DNA from: Archaeoglobus sp.
GTDB lineage: Archaea > Halobacteriota > Archaeoglobi > Archaeoglobales > Archaeoglobaceae
DNA length: 19,520 bases
Assembly: GCA_003978865.1 (NCBI GenBank)
Contig: QNXS01000034.1
Location: forward strand, 1 to 19,520
Reading direction: 5' to 3'
Shown here: positions 7,278-15,420 of the stretch, one piece after another
Position numbering within the stretch: position 1 is the first letter of the stretch
Layout of the letters: each line of letters opens with the position of its first letter
The notes under the pieces: generated by a model
What the model saw: the letters and a program-made list of their open reading frames with translations, nothing else
Databases searched by the model: none
Told to the model about the DNA's origin: nothing
Made by a program: the position numbers and the translations under genes

Positions 7278-8309
7278 TCATTTAAGCGATATGTTGTAAT
7301 CTTCAGCTATTTCAAGCATTCTGCGAACAACATCTTTAAGACTATCAACGTCAAAGAACCTCTTGCCTGTAATTTCGTTGCAGCATGATTTGTACATATC
7401 TGAAACAACTTTAACAATCTTTTCCGGGAGTTTTGGAGGTTTTGCCTTCTCTCTCCAAGACTCATCCGTACCCTTCAGACTATCTATCAACCTGTACCAT
7501 TCGGTTTGACGGTAGTACTTTCTGAGAATTTCTTTGCTTACTTGTACACCATCCATTGCAAACCTGCACTCATCGGGCGTTCCAACGGTATCAACAAAGA
7601 TAATTTTTCTGTTTTCATCGAAGGCGAACTCAAACTTGCCGTCGAGATTTTTAATCCCGGTTTTTTCGGTCTCTTCGGTTATCAGTTTGTCCATTTTAAG
7701 AGTTAATCTCTTTATTTCGTCCATTTCACTCTCACTGATTCCAGATATTTCAACTGCCTCTTTCCAGCTTATATATCTATCCTCACTTTCAAGCTTTGTA
7801 CTTACTTCGATAATCGGTTCATCAAGCTCCTCTCCGGGAGACGGGTAGTGATTGAGTCCTAAATCCTCCAATTTTAAAGTTCCATTCCTAAGTCTTTTGA
7901 ATACACTTGACCCTTCAGGTAAGACGTTCCTGTATATGACTTCTAAGGGTATCAGATAGTTATTTTTCGCTTTTTTTATCGGTGTATAGTCGTAATTACT
8001 TCCAATCCTTAATGGCTTCACAACTCTAAAAAGCCTGATTTCCATGATGTTTGTTGGTTCATCAATTTCATCCAATCTGAGAACCCTGTTATTATCTATA
8101 AGCCCGATGTAGTGCGTTCTCATACCTCTTTTTTCTGCAAGCTCAAAGAAGTATGCTGCTATGAGGCAGAGAGCTTTACCTTTTCCTTCTATCAGGTCAG
8201 GCATTTCACCATAATCAAAAACTGAATATCTATCTGAAAAAATGAACCTACCCTTTCCGGGCAACTCTGATGGATTTTCAATAACATGCAAGTCTTTTAC
8301 ACTACCCAT
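7278..8309 (-). CDS. purC: SAICAR synthetase (PurC)
   Basis: Phosphoribosylaminoimidazole-succinocarboxamide synthase joins aspartate to CAIR using ATP in purine synthesis. Conserved elements are GKGRFIFSDRYSVFDYG (nucleotide-binding start), the loop LIEGKGKALC, and later FEFAFDENRKIIFVDTVG with GTPDECRF. At 343 residues it is longer than the roughly 240-residue bacterial form and matches the long form with an inserted middle section (about residues 110-170) and extended C-terminus. The ATG follows GGAGGTTTAAAG, a good ribosome site. It lies 17 bases after moaC and overlaps the upstream candidate start of carA, so the genes are probably one transcript. Confidence 0.9.
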   Translation of the reverse strand: MGSVKDLHVIENPSELPGKGRFIFSDRYSVFDYGEMPDLIEGKGKALCLIAAYFFELAEKRGMRTHYIGLIDNNRVLRLDEIDEPTNIMEIRLFRVVKPLRIGSNYDYTPIKKAKNNYLIPLEVIYRNVLPEGSSVFKRLRNGTLKLEDLGLNHYPSPGEELDEPIIEVSTKLESEDRYISWKEAVEISGISESEMDEIKRLTLKMDKLITEETEKTGIKNLDGKFEFAFDENRKIIFVDTVGTPDECRFAMDGVQVSKEILRKYYRQTEWYRLIDSLKGTDESWREKAKPPKLPEKIVKVVSDMYKSCCNEITGKRFFDVDSLKDVVRRMLEIAEDYNISLK

Positions 8310-8326
8310 CTTTAAACCTCCATTTC

Positions 8327-8785
8327 CTATTTTTCTTTTACTTTTTTTACAACTCTAATATCTTTCACAGCTGTATTTGGATACTGACCATTAACCTTTT
8401 CCATCGACTTTACCATATCCCATATTGTTAAAAGAGCAACTGCAACTCCCGTGAGAGCTTCCATTTCAACACCAGTTTTTGCACTGCATTTAACTCTGCA
8501 TGTCACTCTCACTCCATCATTCTCAAGATTGAAGTCCAGAGCTACAGACGTTATTGGTACAGGGTGGCACATTGGTATCAACTCCGGAGTTTTCTTCACA
8601 GCCAAAACAGCGGCTACATTGGCAGTTGTTAAAACATCTCCCTTTGCAACTCTATTTTCCTTTATTGCCTTTACTGTATCTTTACCCAGCTTTATAAATC
8701 CCTCAGCTGTTGCCATCCTGAAAACAACATCCTTTTCTGTTATATCTACCATTCTGACATTCCCGTTCTCTATGTGGGTGAACAT
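8327..8785 (-). CDS. moaC: Cyclic pyranopterin monophosphate synthase MoaC
   Basis: MoaC, with the radical-SAM partner MoaA, turns GTP into cyclic pyranopterin monophosphate, the first stage of molybdenum/tungsten cofactor synthesis. The 152-residue protein contains the family blocks MVDITEKDVVFRMATAEG, GDVLTTANVAAVLAVKKT, the substrate-site PMCHPVPIT and KTGVEMEALTGVAVALLTIWDM, then the catalytic K.NG region. The start is ATG 8785, five bases after GAGGTGA; an in-frame GTG three codons earlier is inside that ribosome site. It follows ftr with only the ribosome site between them. A cofactor gene next to Ftr makes sense, since formylmethanofuran dehydrogenase, upstream of Ftr in the pathway, needs Mo- or W-pterin. 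Confidence 0.95.
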   Translation of the reverse strand: MFTHIENGNVRMVDITEKDVVFRMATAEGFIKLGKDTVKAIKENRVAKGDVLTTANVAAVLAVKKTPELIPMCHPVPITSVALDFNLENDGVRVTCRVKCSAKTGVEMEALTGVAVALLTIWDMVKSMEKVNGQYPNTAVKDIRVVKKVKEK

Positions 8786-8798
8786 ACGTTTCACCTCT

Positions 8799-9713
8799 TT
8801 AATAATTAAATTTTTTTATAACATCATTCAGATATATTCTATATTTCCCTAATTTTCCTCCAAAGTTTCCGGCTGAAAACTTTACAACACCATCAACTTT
8901 GCTTGCTACCTTCATGCACACGTAAATTGCTCTTTCAACACTCTCAAGATTGATACCGTTTATAACTATCTCAGGTATGGATCTTACACCCTCAGGAACT
9001 TTTGAGTCGGGAATTTTCTCTCTCAACAGAGGACAGTACCAGTGATTTGTTGTAGGTCCTATCTCGGGATATTTTGTTTCTACTTTTGAACCAGCAGAAC
9101 AAATGTCAAAAGATGTTACGATGCCTTCTATCCTTCTGAGAGCTTTTACAGCTACTTCTCCAGCTTCTATAGCAGAATCATCACTCTCGCAAAAGATCCA
9201 TACATTTCCTCCAGCAACACCCTCTGAGTACCCTATGTACCTCTCTATTGCAAATTCACCAAACATTATAGGTACTATTATCATTTCTCTGCCCCATCTT
9301 TCCTCGAACCACTGATAGTCATCCCCGCACCTGCCAACATTAACGTTAGAATCAAACTTGTTAACACTGGATTCAACACTTGCATCGAACACTCTCGTAG
9401 TTGGTACGACGAGCACTCCTTGCCTAACCCTTTTGCCAAATTCTCTCATTAGGATGTCGTGAAATTTCTTAGTTTTTGCAACCCATATTTGAAGAATTGC
9501 ACCAAGTCTTCCATCTGGAGTTTCCTCTGGGGAAACAAACGTCTCCACTCCTCCTTCAGATTCACCGAAAACAGTTGACGGGAGAGATGTTGCTCCATAA
9601 GCAGCCTTCTTTAGCAGCCATTCATACTTTGCGGTAATTAGAATTCTTGTATATATTCCTTCAAAGGCCTCACAGTAAGTATCTTCTACCTCAACACCGT
9701 TTATTTCGGGCAT
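8799..9713 (-). CDS. ftr: Formylmethanofuran:H4MPT formyltransferase
   Basis: Ftr moves the formyl group between formylmethanofuran and tetrahydromethanopterin in the cytoplasm. It works in CO2 reduction in methanogens, and in the reductive or oxidative C1 branch in Archaeoglobales. The 304-residue length is normal. The N-terminus INGVEVEDTYCEAFEG is diagnostic, and other family stretches include AAYGATSLPSTVFGESEGG, RVRQGVLVVPTTRVFDA and PTTNHWYCPLLR. It is the first gene of the minus-strand cluster ftr-moaC-purC-carA. There is no ribosome site before the ATG. A weak A/T element (GATTAAACC, plus strand 9732-9742) lies about 25 bases upstream, suggesting a leaderless message. Confidence 0.96.
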   Translation of the reverse strand: MPEINGVEVEDTYCEAFEGIYTRILITAKYEWLLKKAAYGATSLPSTVFGESEGGVETFVSPEETPDGRLGAILQIWVAKTKKFHDILMREFGKRVRQGVLVVPTTRVFDASVESSVNKFDSNVNVGRCGDDYQWFEERWGREMIIVPIMFGEFAIERYIGYSEGVAGGNVWIFCESDDSAIEAGEVAVKALRRIEGIVTSFDICSAGSKVETKYPEIGPTTNHWYCPLLREKIPDSKVPEGVRSIPEIVINGINLESVERAIYVCMKVASKVDGVVKFSAGNFGGKLGKYRIYLNDVIKKFNY

Positions 9714-10037
9714 GTATCAATTCGTGCATGTTGGTTTAATCAAACTTTTCTGCTTTAAGAGTTAATTGGGTCGGGTTTGTGTATACTCTTTTGGGATCTC
9801 TTTTGGGATTATACAGTGGTACTATGCAACTTATCTTCTCTCTTCAAATGATGAATAAGAATTTTTACGAGCTTTTTGGAGAATGTCAATTCTTTCATTT
9901 CATTCTCAGGAAATAAGTTAGAGTTGAGTTCCAATCACGTTTGTCTGTAAAAATTAACAAGCTTATTGGATTGTTACTGGAGTTAAAAGGAGACCTAAAA
10001 GTTAATGCATCCAACAAACTAAAAATACCAGACATAA
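9714..10037. other. Gene-poor interval between ftr and rps8e
   Basis: About 320 bases lie between divergent genes. It contains an exact 12-bp tandem duplication CTCTTTTGGGAT (9786-9797, 9798-9809). It also has two plus-strand open stretches in one reading frame, separated by a TAA at 9914-9916: the first up to 9913, the second from 9917 to a TGA inside the rps8e ribosome site. Neither has a good ribosome site, and the composition does not look clearly coding. The ftr promoter should be at the left end. I see no tRNA, rRNA or confident small RNA. Confidence 0.4.
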
Positions 10038-10047
10038 ATTATATAAG
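10038..10047 (+). promoter_or_regulatory. TATA box of rps8e
   Basis: ATTATATAAG is a close match to the archaeal TATA consensus. It lies about 25 bases before the AATCGGAGGTGA leader, which would give a short 5' leader holding the ribosome site of rps8e. Confidence 0.6.
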
Positions 10048-10080
10048 CAAGCTGCTGGTGGTAAATCGGAGGTGAAATTA

Positions 10081-10464
10081 ATGCACTGGCACGGAAGAAG
10101 TAGAAGGTCATACACGGGAAAGCTTCTGAAGCCTTTCAGGAAGAAGAGAAAGTACGAGCTTGGAAGAGATCAGGTGGAAACATTAATTGGAGAAAGAAAG
10201 ATAAAAAAAGTTAGAGTTAGGGGTGGAAACTTTAAGATAAAGGTATTCAGGGATAAATACGCCAACGTCTATGTGCCTTCGGAGGGTAAAGTGGTTAAGG
10301 CTGAGATAATATCAGTTGCCGAAAATTCGGCTCACGTTCACTATGCAAGAAGAAACGTCATAACAAAAGGTGCAATAATCAAAACGAGTATTGGAGAGGC
10401 AAAAGTAACAAGTAGACCGAATCAGCATGGAGTTATTAACGCTGTTCTCATTTCAGAATCTTAG
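10081..10464 (+). CDS. rps8e: 30S ribosomal protein S8e
   Basis: This small basic protein (127 residues) belongs to the archaeal and eukaryotic small ribosomal subunit. The N-terminus MHWHGRSRRSYTGK and KKRKYELGRD are the S8e hallmark. The later HYARRNVITKGAIIKT, and SRPNQHGVINAVLI at the C-terminus, complete the domain. The start is ATG 10081, six bases after GGAGGTGA; an in-frame GTG at 10072 is part of that ribosome site. It has its own TATA box and probably drives the exchanger gene three bases downstream as well. Confidence 0.96.
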   Translation: MHWHGRSRRSYTGKLLKPFRKKRKYELGRDQVETLIGERKIKKVRVRGGNFKIKVFRDKYANVYVPSEGKVVKAEIISVAENSAHVHYARRNVITKGAIIKTSIGEAKVTSRPNQHGVINAVLISES

Positions 10465-10467
10465 TTT

Positions 10468-11469
10468 ATGCAGTATTTTCATTCAGTTTTTGAACTCTTT
10501 TCCGGAGTAGTTTTAGTATTTTTCTCTGCTTTAGCTTTTGTAAATGCAATAGAGTTTATCGGATACAGACTCAAACTTGGAAAATCCTTTGTGGGCGCAA
10601 TCGTTTCCCCTCTTTTTACTTCTTTACCTGAGTTAACTGTATTCACTGTTGCTCTGTTATCCAATGTAAGGGGGGGAACCGAAATAGGATTGGGAACAAT
10701 TTTCGGTCAGCCCTTTATGGCTTCAAGCCTGTCCTATGGACTGGTTGGATTGGCTGTGTTGTTTGGTTATAAATCAGGAAAGAGAACAAGCTACAGGCTT
10801 AAAGTCGATAGATCTCTGCTAATTCCATACACTTTTGTAACCGTGCTTTTTCCGCTTACACTAATTCCCGGATTTATAAGAGGGAGGGCAGTTAGGCTAT
10901 TTTTCGGCATGATTTTTGTTCTAAGTTTTATTGCTTACATGGTAATAATGTACCTAAAAAGAAGGAGTGGAATAATTGAGGATTTCGAAGAATTATATTT
11001 ATCAAAAATTTTTTCATGTGAAAAAATAACTTTTCTTGGACTTCTGCAACTTGGAATAGCTACAGGTATACTATACTACGGTTCAAAAAAGCTGATCTCG
11101 GCAGTTTCCAATCTTTCTACAATAACAGGCATAAGTCCTCTTGGAATTGCACTCGTTCTTGTACCTTTTGCTACAGCAATTCCTGAAACTATCAGCGCTC
11201 TTATATGGGGTTATCGGGGGAAAGACACAATGAGTCTTGGTTCTCTTGTTGGGGAAAAAATACTTTATTCCACGTTTTATCCCGGAATAGGTTTATTTTT
11301 TACGGGCTGGAAAATAGATGATCATGCAGTATTCAGTGTGGTAACAACGACAGTTGTTTCCCTGATTCTTCTTTACTTTATATCTAAGGATGAAGTTCCT
11401 TGGCAGGCTCTGTTTTCTGGAATAATTTTTTTCTTTGCTTACACTATATTTATATTTATTTTACATTAA
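10468..11469 (+). CDS. CaCA-family cation (Na+/Ca2+-type) exchanger
   Basis: This is a membrane antiporter of the Ca2+:cation antiporter superfamily, 333 residues with about ten hydrophobic segments. The two alpha repeats that form the ion path are recognisable. Repeat one is at about residues 40-60 (VSPLFTSLPELTVF, acidic E55) and repeat two at about 221-245 (PLGIALVLVPFATAIPET, E240). Both match the G/A-T-S/A-x-PE pattern in inverted orientation, and a charged linker near 160-180 separates the halves. The transported ion is not settled by sequence. The ATG is only three bases after the rps8e stop and I see no ribosome site, so translation may depend on coupling. Membrane location is inferred. 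Confidence 0.85.
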   Translation: MQYFHSVFELFSGVVLVFFSALAFVNAIEFIGYRLKLGKSFVGAIVSPLFTSLPELTVFTVALLSNVRGGTEIGLGTIFGQPFMASSLSYGLVGLAVLFGYKSGKRTSYRLKVDRSLLIPYTFVTVLFPLTLIPGFIRGRAVRLFFGMIFVLSFIAYMVIMYLKRRSGIIEDFEELYLSKIFSCEKITFLGLLQLGIATGILYYGSKKLISAVSNLSTITGISPLGIALVLVPFATAIPETISALIWGYRGKDTMSLGSLVGEKILYSTFYPGIGLFFTGWKIDDHAVFSVVTTTVVSLILLYFISKDEVPWQALFSGIIFFFAYTIFIFILH

Positions 11470-11533
11470 CTTATTCAATAAATTAAACATAAAAATCAGT
11501 AAAAGTAATCAACTGAGCTGCTTTAGTGCGGGC

Positions 11534-12991
11534 ATGGTTATCAGAAGTAGGCTTGAAAATGAGATGGACAAGTTTGCTTTGCAACTAACAAGTTCATTAG
11601 AGCACGACTGGTATATATGGATGTATGATATTGCCGTTGATATTGCCCACGTTCTCGGTTTGCTTAAAACTGGTCATCTTTCGGATACTGAGGCTGCAAA
11701 GATAGTTGCTGCAATATTGGAAGTCGCGGATAGGATAGAGAAGGAAGAGAAGTTACCGGATGGTGGAGAAGACATACACGAAGCAATAGAGGCAAGCGTG
11801 ATAGAAATAGCCGGAGAGACTGGAATGAAGATGCACACAGCAAGAAGCAGAAACGATGAGGTTGCTACGTGTTTAAGAATGTTTGCAAGAGATGGTTTAG
11901 TTGCTTTAGCTAAACAAATACTTGAACTGAGAGAAAATTTACTTGAAAGAGCGGAGGAGAACATAAACACATTAATGCCCGGTTTCACACACTTACAGTA
12001 TGCCCAGCCAACAAAACTGTCGCACCACTTAATAGCCATACATGATATGTTCGACAGGTGTTTTGAGCGCTGCTTGCATGCATTCAAAAGAGTAAATTTA
12101 TGTCCTCTTGGTTCAGCTGCTTTTGCATCAACCTCATTTAAGCTGGACAGAAAGTATGTTGCGGATTTACTTGGATTTGATGGAATAGTTGAAAACAGTG
12201 AAGACGCTGTGGCTTCAAGAGATTTTCTGATAGAATCAATTTTTGTAACTGTGGACGGATGTTTGGCTCTGAGCAGGCTTGCAGAGGAGATTGTTCTCTG
12301 GGCTTCCGAATTCGACTTTGTTGAACTGCCAGATGAGTACTCTTCCTCTTCTTCGATAATGCCACAGAAGAAAAATCCAGATGTTGCTGAGATAGTGAGA
12401 GCAAAGGCTGGAAAACTTATTGGAAATTTGACTGCTGTGATGTCGATCTACAAGGCAATGCCCTTCTCATACAATAGAGATTTTCAGGAGATGAATTCAA
12501 TTCTTTATGAGAGTTTTAGAGATACATGTTTAGCGTTCAAAGTAATGGCAGATATGATCTCTAAGTTAAATTTTAAAACGAAAGTTATGGAAAAAAAGGC
12601 AAGTAAGGGTTTTGCTGTCGCTACGAGGATAGCAGAAGAACTTACAAAAATGGGCGTTCCGTTTAGAAAGTCCCACAGGATAGTCGGAAAACTCAGCAGA
12701 TTTTATAGAAAACAGGATTTCGATCTTTATAATAAATTCGTGGAAGTTGCAGATGAGGAGGGCGTAAAAATACCAGATTTCGAAGTCTTCAGAAGTTGGC
12801 TTGACGTGAGAGATGCTGTAGAAAGCAGAAACAACGTTGGTGGTACATCTGAAAAAGCTATAGTGGATATGCTCGAATTCAGAAGAAGAAGGCTTGAGGA
12901 GGATAAGAAGAAGATTGGAGAAATTGAGAAAAAAATAGATGGAGTTATCGAGAAACTCAGGGAAAAGGTTTTGGAGTTACTTAAGAGTTGA
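11534..12991 (+). CDS. argH: Argininosuccinate lyase
   Basis: This enzyme splits argininosuccinate into arginine and fumarate, the last step of arginine synthesis; it is a cytoplasmic tetramer of the fumarase/aspartase superfamily. The 485 residues from ATG 11534 are a normal length. Family blocks are HTARSRNDEVAT (substrate binding), PGFTHLQYAQPTKLSHHL (catalytic His region) and the flexible signature loop SSSIMPQKKNPD (catalytic Ser). The C-terminal tail is a charged helix from about residue 450. The frame stays open upstream to 11435, overlapping the exchanger, but that part is not family-like. An A/T-rich element (AATTAAACATAAAAAT, about 11477-11493) could be its promoter. It ends six bases from the convergent glycosyltransferase gene. 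Confidence 0.95.
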   Translation: MVIRSRLENEMDKFALQLTSSLEHDWYIWMYDIAVDIAHVLGLLKTGHLSDTEAAKIVAAILEVADRIEKEEKLPDGGEDIHEAIEASVIEIAGETGMKMHTARSRNDEVATCLRMFARDGLVALAKQILELRENLLERAEENINTLMPGFTHLQYAQPTKLSHHLIAIHDMFDRCFERCLHAFKRVNLCPLGSAAFASTSFKLDRKYVADLLGFDGIVENSEDAVASRDFLIESIFVTVDGCLALSRLAEEIVLWASEFDFVELPDEYSSSSSIMPQKKNPDVAEIVRAKAGKLIGNLTAVMSIYKAMPFSYNRDFQEMNSILYESFRDTCLAFKVMADMISKLNFKTKVMEKKASKGFAVATRIAEELTKMGVPFRKSHRIVGKLSRFYRKQDFDLYNKFVEVADEEGVKIPDFEVFRSWLDVRDAVESRNNVGGTSEKAIVDMLEFRRRRLEEDKKKIGEIEKKIDGVIEKLREKVLELLKS

Positions 12992-12997
12992 ATGTTT

Positions 12998-14560
12998 TTA
13001 ATGGTATTTTTTATTCATATAAATATATACAGTTGTGTTGTCGGGAAGGGGATACTTCCCTATCAATTTGAATTGATCTTTGTTTTCGTAAAACGCCCTG
13101 TAAAGACTTTCTTCTGCCTTTGCAAAAACTCCTTTATGCGTTCTTGGTTCAATTACTATAATGAAGTTTATCTTGTTAAAGATCTTAATGATTTTATCAA
13201 CGGGTAGGTAAGGTCCGTTGAAAATTCTAAAGTTGTATCCGTATATCACGCGGTAGAACTCAAGGGACTGACCGTTTAAATAGGGATGGTCTGCCAGAGT
13301 AATTACGATATCTCCCGGCTTTGAATACTTGGATATTGTTCTGAGTATATCCTTTATATGCCAGTTTTCACTTTTTGGTTTTTCTGAAATCATTATATAC
13401 GGATTGTGTACGTTCGGTACAGCAAAAGTTGCTGAACATATCTGCAAAACGGCAAACAAAGCTACCAGTGTAATTATGAACGTGCTGTTTATTTTTGGAG
13501 AATAGGTTTCACATATATCTGAAAGAAAAGCACCTGTCAGCATAGCAGAGTATGGCAAAACTGGAAGTATGTATCTGTTGTCTTTGTTGCTAATAAATGT
13601 GAGTATCAGGTATGCTACTACTATGGCAAGAATAATTGATTTTTCGTGCCTCTTGAGTTTTTTACGCCAGCAGAACCACATAACTGCAGTAAGAAACAGT
13701 AAAAAGAATATCAAACCTGTTGAAAAATCGAAAGCCTTTATATAATACAGCCAACCGTTGATAGTCCAAAACTGTGGGTTGCCTTCTCTACCCCCGATGT
13801 TTGCAAAGAATACTAACCTTTTCGTGACTATACTTAAGTTTGGCAGGTACCACCAGCCGAAAGAGATGAAAGCGGCTACTGCTGCGATAACTATGTTCAA
13901 TGAAGTCTCCTTCAATAGTCTGTCAAAATTGAATCCGTACTCAAAGTACATTTCTGAAAGAACAAACGGCAGGATGTATATGGGTGCGTCCCACTTTGTT
14001 AATATAGAAAGACCAAAGAAAATGCCAAAAATAAGAGAGTATCTGAAATCTCTTAAGTAATCTGATTTGAGAAAAAGATATACGTTCAGAGCAACCATTG
14101 TTGTTAGTGCGAAATCAAGCATGAATTCTCTTTGAAGAACTAACAGAAATGGATAGGCTGAAATTAATATTATCGAGAAGTAACCTGCTTTTTTGTTCCA
14201 AAATGTTGAGGCTATACCGTATATTGAATAAACAAGAACAAAGTAGTAGATTATATTTGTTGCTATATCTATTTTACTGGAAAATCCAAAAATTATATCC
14301 ATAAATGCTGCTGTAAGCGAGAAAAACGGTGGATAGTAATTACTGACATGTACTATCTGGCCAAAATTAAAAGAAGATATAAGTCTATAATATATGTATG
14401 AATATAGCATGTGAAGAGCAGGATCCCATGACAGAGGAATATTATTGGTAATTATATAATATATTGTTGTCAGGACTGTTATAATTATTATCGATAGCGC
14501 AACATAGTATTCATATTTATAATTTCTGAAGTTTTCCTGACTTACTTTTGGTTTTACCAT
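12998..14560 (-). CDS. GT-C (PMT/ArnT-like) membrane glycosyltransferase
   Basis: This 520-residue multi-spanning membrane protein has about 10-12 hydrophobic segments and a C-terminal outer domain of about 120 residues. It resembles the PMT/GT39-GT83 group, which uses polyprenyl-phosphate sugars to glycosylate proteins or lipids on the outer face. Evidence is the first segment followed by a short loop SWDPALHMLYSY with a likely catalytic Asp46, then YYPPFFSL. The repeated membrane segments, REFMLDFALT, and DNRYILPVLPYSAML before the last spans also fit. The acceptor and sugar are unknown. It stands alone, head-to-head with the HAD gene and tail-to-tail with argH. A TATA-like TTTTTAATAC lies about 20 bases upstream of the ATG and there is no ribosome site. 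Confidence 0.78.
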   Translation of the reverse strand: MVKPKVSQENFRNYKYEYYVALSIIIITVLTTIYYIITNNIPLSWDPALHMLYSYIYYRLISSFNFGQIVHVSNYYPPFFSLTAAFMDIIFGFSSKIDIATNIIYYFVLVYSIYGIASTFWNKKAGYFSIILISAYPFLLVLQREFMLDFALTTMVALNVYLFLKSDYLRDFRYSLIFGIFFGLSILTKWDAPIYILPFVLSEMYFEYGFNFDRLLKETSLNIVIAAVAAFISFGWWYLPNLSIVTKRLVFFANIGGREGNPQFWTINGWLYYIKAFDFSTGLIFFLLFLTAVMWFCWRKKLKRHEKSIILAIVVAYLILTFISNKDNRYILPVLPYSAMLTGAFLSDICETYSPKINSTFIITLVALFAVLQICSATFAVPNVHNPYIMISEKPKSENWHIKDILRTISKYSKPGDIVITLADHPYLNGQSLEFYRVIYGYNFRIFNGPYLPVDKIIKIFNKINFIIVIEPRTHKGVFAKAEESLYRAFYENKDQFKLIGKYPLPDNTTVYIYMNKKYH

Positions 14561-14634
14561 GATTCTGCTGAGTATTAAAAAGATATATGTATTTTTTGAA
14601 AAATACTAAACAAACATCACAAAGAGGTGAGAAC
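14561..14634. promoter_or_regulatory. Divergent promoter with an 18-bp inverted repeat
   Basis: The spacer between the glycosyltransferase and HAD genes has GTATTTTT-TG-AAAAATAC at 14589-14606, a perfect inverted repeat with 8-bp arms. AGATATATG (14581-14589) suits a TATA box for the HAD gene. GAGTATTAAAAAG (14570-14582) read on the minus strand suits one for the glycosyltransferase. The repeat lies just downstream of the first and upstream of the second, so a bound protein could affect both. The HAD ribosome site GAGGTGA (14624-14630) follows. Confidence 0.45.
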
Positions 14635-15420
14635 GTGGAAGACATTAAAGCATTCATTCTTGACGTTGATGGTGTTGTATGCAGAGGCAGCAAGCCCATA
14701 CCGGAGGGAGTTGAGGGTGTTAAAAAGCTGATGGAGTTTGGAAAGAAAGTTGTTTTCGTTTCTAACAATTCTACAAGAAGTAGAAAAATGCTGGTAGAGA
14801 GATTCAGAAGTTTTGGTCTGGATGTTAGTGAGGAAATGTTAATCGTTGCTACCCACGCAACAGCCACTTATATAAAAAGGAATTATGGAGAACTCAATAT
14901 CTTTACAACTGGAGAAAAAGGACTTATTGAGGAACTTGAGGAAATGGGGCATAAAATAACAGATTATGATAGAGCAGAGTGTTTAGTTGTAGCATCAAAC
15001 AGAAAATTAAACTATGATTTGATGACAAAGGCACTGAGGTGTTGCATGACTGCTAAAAAATATGTAGCAACAAATCCAGACAGAATATTTCCGGGATGGG
15101 ACGGACCAATACCGGGAACAGGAATGATAATTGGCGCTCTTTACTGGATGACCGGAAGAATGCCCGATGCGGTAATTGGAAAACCGTCTGAGATAATTAT
15201 GAGAGAGGCTCTTGATAGGCTCGGATGCCGGGCTGAAGAAGTTGTGGTTGTGGGCGATCAGGTTGAAGTTGATATTGTTGCTGGGAAGAGAGTTGGGTGT
15301 AAAACAGCTCTGGTGTTGAGTGGAGTTACAAAAAAAGAGAATTTTAAGACTGCAATAAAACAGGTATCTCCGGATTTTGTGTTCGATAATCTGAGCTGTC
15401 TTTTGGATAGTTACATTTGA
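14635..15420 (+). CDS. HAD-superfamily (NagD-like, IIA) phosphatase
   Basis: This is a cytoplasmic Mg2+-dependent phosphatase of the HAD-IIA subgroup (NagD, p-nitrophenylphosphatase, phosphoglycolate phosphatase relatives). Its 261 residues carry all four motifs. Motif I is ILDVDGVVCRG with nucleophile Asp10 and acid Asp12, and motif II is SNNSTRSR (Ser43). The C2-type cap sits between II and III (about 70-180). Motif III is Lys183 in GKPSE and motif IV is VGDQVEVDI (Asp208, Asp213). The GTG start at 14635 is chosen because GAGGTGA precedes it by four bases; upstream ATG 14587 lies in the promoter. The natural substrate is not visible from sequence. Its last ten bases overlap the end of the Lrp gene on the other strand. 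Confidence 0.88.
   Translation: MEDIKAFILDVDGVVCRGSKPIPEGVEGVKKLMEFGKKVVFVSNNSTRSRKMLVERFRSFGLDVSEEMLIVATHATATYIKRNYGELNIFTTGEKGLIEELEEMGHKITDYDRAECLVVASNRKLNYDLMTKALRCCMTAKKYVATNPDRIFPGWDGPIPGTGMIIGALYWMTGRMPDAVIGKPSEIIMREALDRLGCRAEEVVVVGDQVEVDIVAGKRVGCKTALVLSGVTKKENFKTAIKQVSPDFVFDNLSCLLDSYI

Noticed and set aside
9848..9854. C box (ATGATGA) of a C/D guide RNA
   Set aside because: No CTGA D or D' box lies at the right distance downstream on the same strand.
12340..12380. ArgH signature with Ser where bacterial enzymes have Gly (SSSSSIMPQKKN)
   Set aside because: As I recall, archaeal argininosuccinate lyases often have Ser or Thr here; the catalytic Ser and Lys/Asn are kept.
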